Source of the DNA: Candidatus Pacearchaeota archaeon
GTDB lineage: Archaea; Nanoarchaeota; Nanoarchaeia; Pacearchaeales; GW2011-AR1
DNA: 14,967 nucleotides
Direction: 5' to 3'
Assembly (NCBI GenBank): GCA_002690445.1
Contig: NZER01000027.1
Coordinates: 1 to 14,967, forward strand
The notes under the pieces are model-generated. The model did no database searches, was not told the DNA's origin, and worked only from the letters and a program-made list of their open reading frames with translations. A program made the position numbers and the translations under genes. This document shows, piece after piece, positions 14,353 through 14,967 of the stretch. Positions within the stretch are counted from its first letter, which is position 1; each line of letters begins with the position of its first letter.

Positions 14353-14360
14353 TTTAGTGA
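14353..14360 (-). promoter_or_regulatory. Weak, displaced CACTAAA before the portal gene
   Basis: TCACTAAA on the minus strand ends 10 nt before the ATG at 14342. Both the sequence and the spacing depart from the consensus, so I give this little weight. The 67-nt gap holds no other clear signal. Confidence 0.2.
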
Positions 14361-14409
14361 AACTTACAATGATAATGTAATTTCTATTAATATCTCAATA
14401 TTTTTAATT

Positions 14410-14967
14410 CTAATTTGTTTCTATATAGCTATTCTCCATATAAAAACTCTTCTCTGTTTTATAACTTCTTCCCCAAAATTCATCTGTTGCTAAAGTCTCC
14501 TCTGTTGTCTCCATACTAATTTCTAGTCTTTCTCTGTCTGACCTAAGTATCATAAGCATTCCCATAGCAGAAACTCTGTCAGTATTTATGTCTTCATTCC
14601 ATGCTATTGCCTCTTTTAAATATCCTATGGATCTTATTTTATGGAGATTTAAAAGTTCGGTACCTTCTTCATCATCTTCTTGAACATATGCATTTTGCAT
14701 CATCCATTGAGCCTGGAGTCTCCTACCCCATGCATTTATTTTTGTAGAAGAGTTAACTCCTTTAGCTTTATTTCCTATTTTGGAGATAGTCCCCATGTCC
14801 ATATCTCTTACGATTTCAGGAGTATCTGATAATAGATATAGGCAGTTCTTGTTTCTAAAATATGCATACAATCCTTTTTTGTCATTTTCATATAATGCCT
14901 GAGCCTTATAAAATATAAGTATCCTGCGTGTTAATTCATAGCATTCAGTGGCATCAAAAGTTCTTCC
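14410..14967 (-). CDS. terL: Terminase large subunit, C-terminal part (partial, open at right edge)
   Basis: The terminase large subunit is the ATPase-nuclease motor that cuts concatemeric DNA and drives it through the portal. The frame stays open from 14410 to the window edge (185 codons plus stop), so the ATPase domain and most of the nuclease domain lie outside. Visible signatures are EYELTRRILIFYKAQALYEN-like residues (here TECYELTRRILIFY), DKKGLYAYFRNKNCLYLLSD and TPEIVRDMD, typical of the C-terminus of crAss-like terminases; near the end is TDEFWGRSYK. A TTG at 14871 is internal, not the start: readable coding continues upstream of it. The stop is TAG, followed two codons later by TAA. 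The portal follows after 67 nt, the standard order. Confidence 0.85.
   Translation of the reverse strand, partial: GRTFDATECYELTRRILIFYKAQALYENDKKGLYAYFRNKNCLYLLSDTPEIVRDMDMGTISKIGNKAKGVNSSTKINAWGRRLQAQWMMQNAYVQEDDEEGTELLNLHKIRSIGYLKEAIAWNEDINTDRVSAMGMLMILRSDRERLEISMETTEETLATDEFWGRSYKTEKSFYMENSYIETN

Noticed and set aside
14343..14409. Short inverted repeat TTACA...TGTAA and a TAAGTTTC box in the terL-portal gap as a terminator or promoter.
   Set aside because: The stem is only 5 bp of mostly A-T pairs, and TAAGTTTC lacks a TTG at the proper distance upstream.
1..14967. Stop-codon reassignment (TAG read as Gln), as in some crAss-like phages.
   Set aside because: All major proteins are full length with no in-frame TAG, and three genes end in TAG close to the next gene, so the standard code explains the window.
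1..14967. A defence island, toxin-antitoxin pair, retroelement, CRISPR array or tRNA.
   Set aside because: Gene gaps are all under 110 nt and hold no direct-repeat array or tRNA-like fold; every gene with a recognisable signature is structural or packaging.

Overview
The window is a continuous late (virion) gene block from a tailed double-stranded DNA phage. It most resembles a crAss-like podovirus (Crassvirales-type) infecting a Bacteroidota host, probably an environmental rather than a gut lineage. This rests on three points read from the proteins: a terminase large-subunit C-terminus, an 816-residue portal and a 491-residue major capsid protein, all with sequence signatures I recognise from that group. 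The DNA is AT-rich. Every supported gene lies on the minus strand, and almost none has a Shine-Dalgarno sequence, which fits Bacteroidota-type translation initiation. I see no tRNA, integrase, replication, lysis, CRISPR or insertion-sequence genes.

Transcription runs from right to left. Packaging and head genes come first: the terL 3' end (to the right edge), portal, an acidic coiled-coil protein in the scaffold position, and the major capsid protein. Next come a 291-aa virion protein, a 235-aa putative head-tail ring/tail accessory protein and a 73-aa coiled-coil protein. A 168-aa beta-rich protein and a 435-aa structural protein follow. The 435-aa gene is followed by a strong hairpin (about 5227-5260), the only clear terminator or attenuator in the window.

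Beyond the hairpin is a fibre/tail-decoration module. It holds a 194-aa protein with a Cys-rich C-terminus, two tandem collagen-like fibre proteins with related N-termini, a 140-aa protein, a 669-aa modular tail fibre, two small beta-rich proteins, and the first codons of another gene at the left edge. The first three junctions after the 194-aa gene are nearly gapless or overlapping, so those proteins are probably made in coupled fashion.

The most interesting non-gene signal is a recurrent AAACTAAA (core AACTAAA) element 4-5 nt upstream of many start codons. It is tandem before the major capsid and 435-aa genes, degenerate before several others, and absent at the translationally coupled junctions. 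Other points of interest are a perfect EF-hand-type calcium loop in the portal C-terminus, one beta fold used three times in two fibre-related proteins, paired collagen-like fibres with different heads, and TAG stops that all have a second stop close behind. I found no defence system or unknown enzyme system; this is a structural module with some unusual regulatory and modular features.
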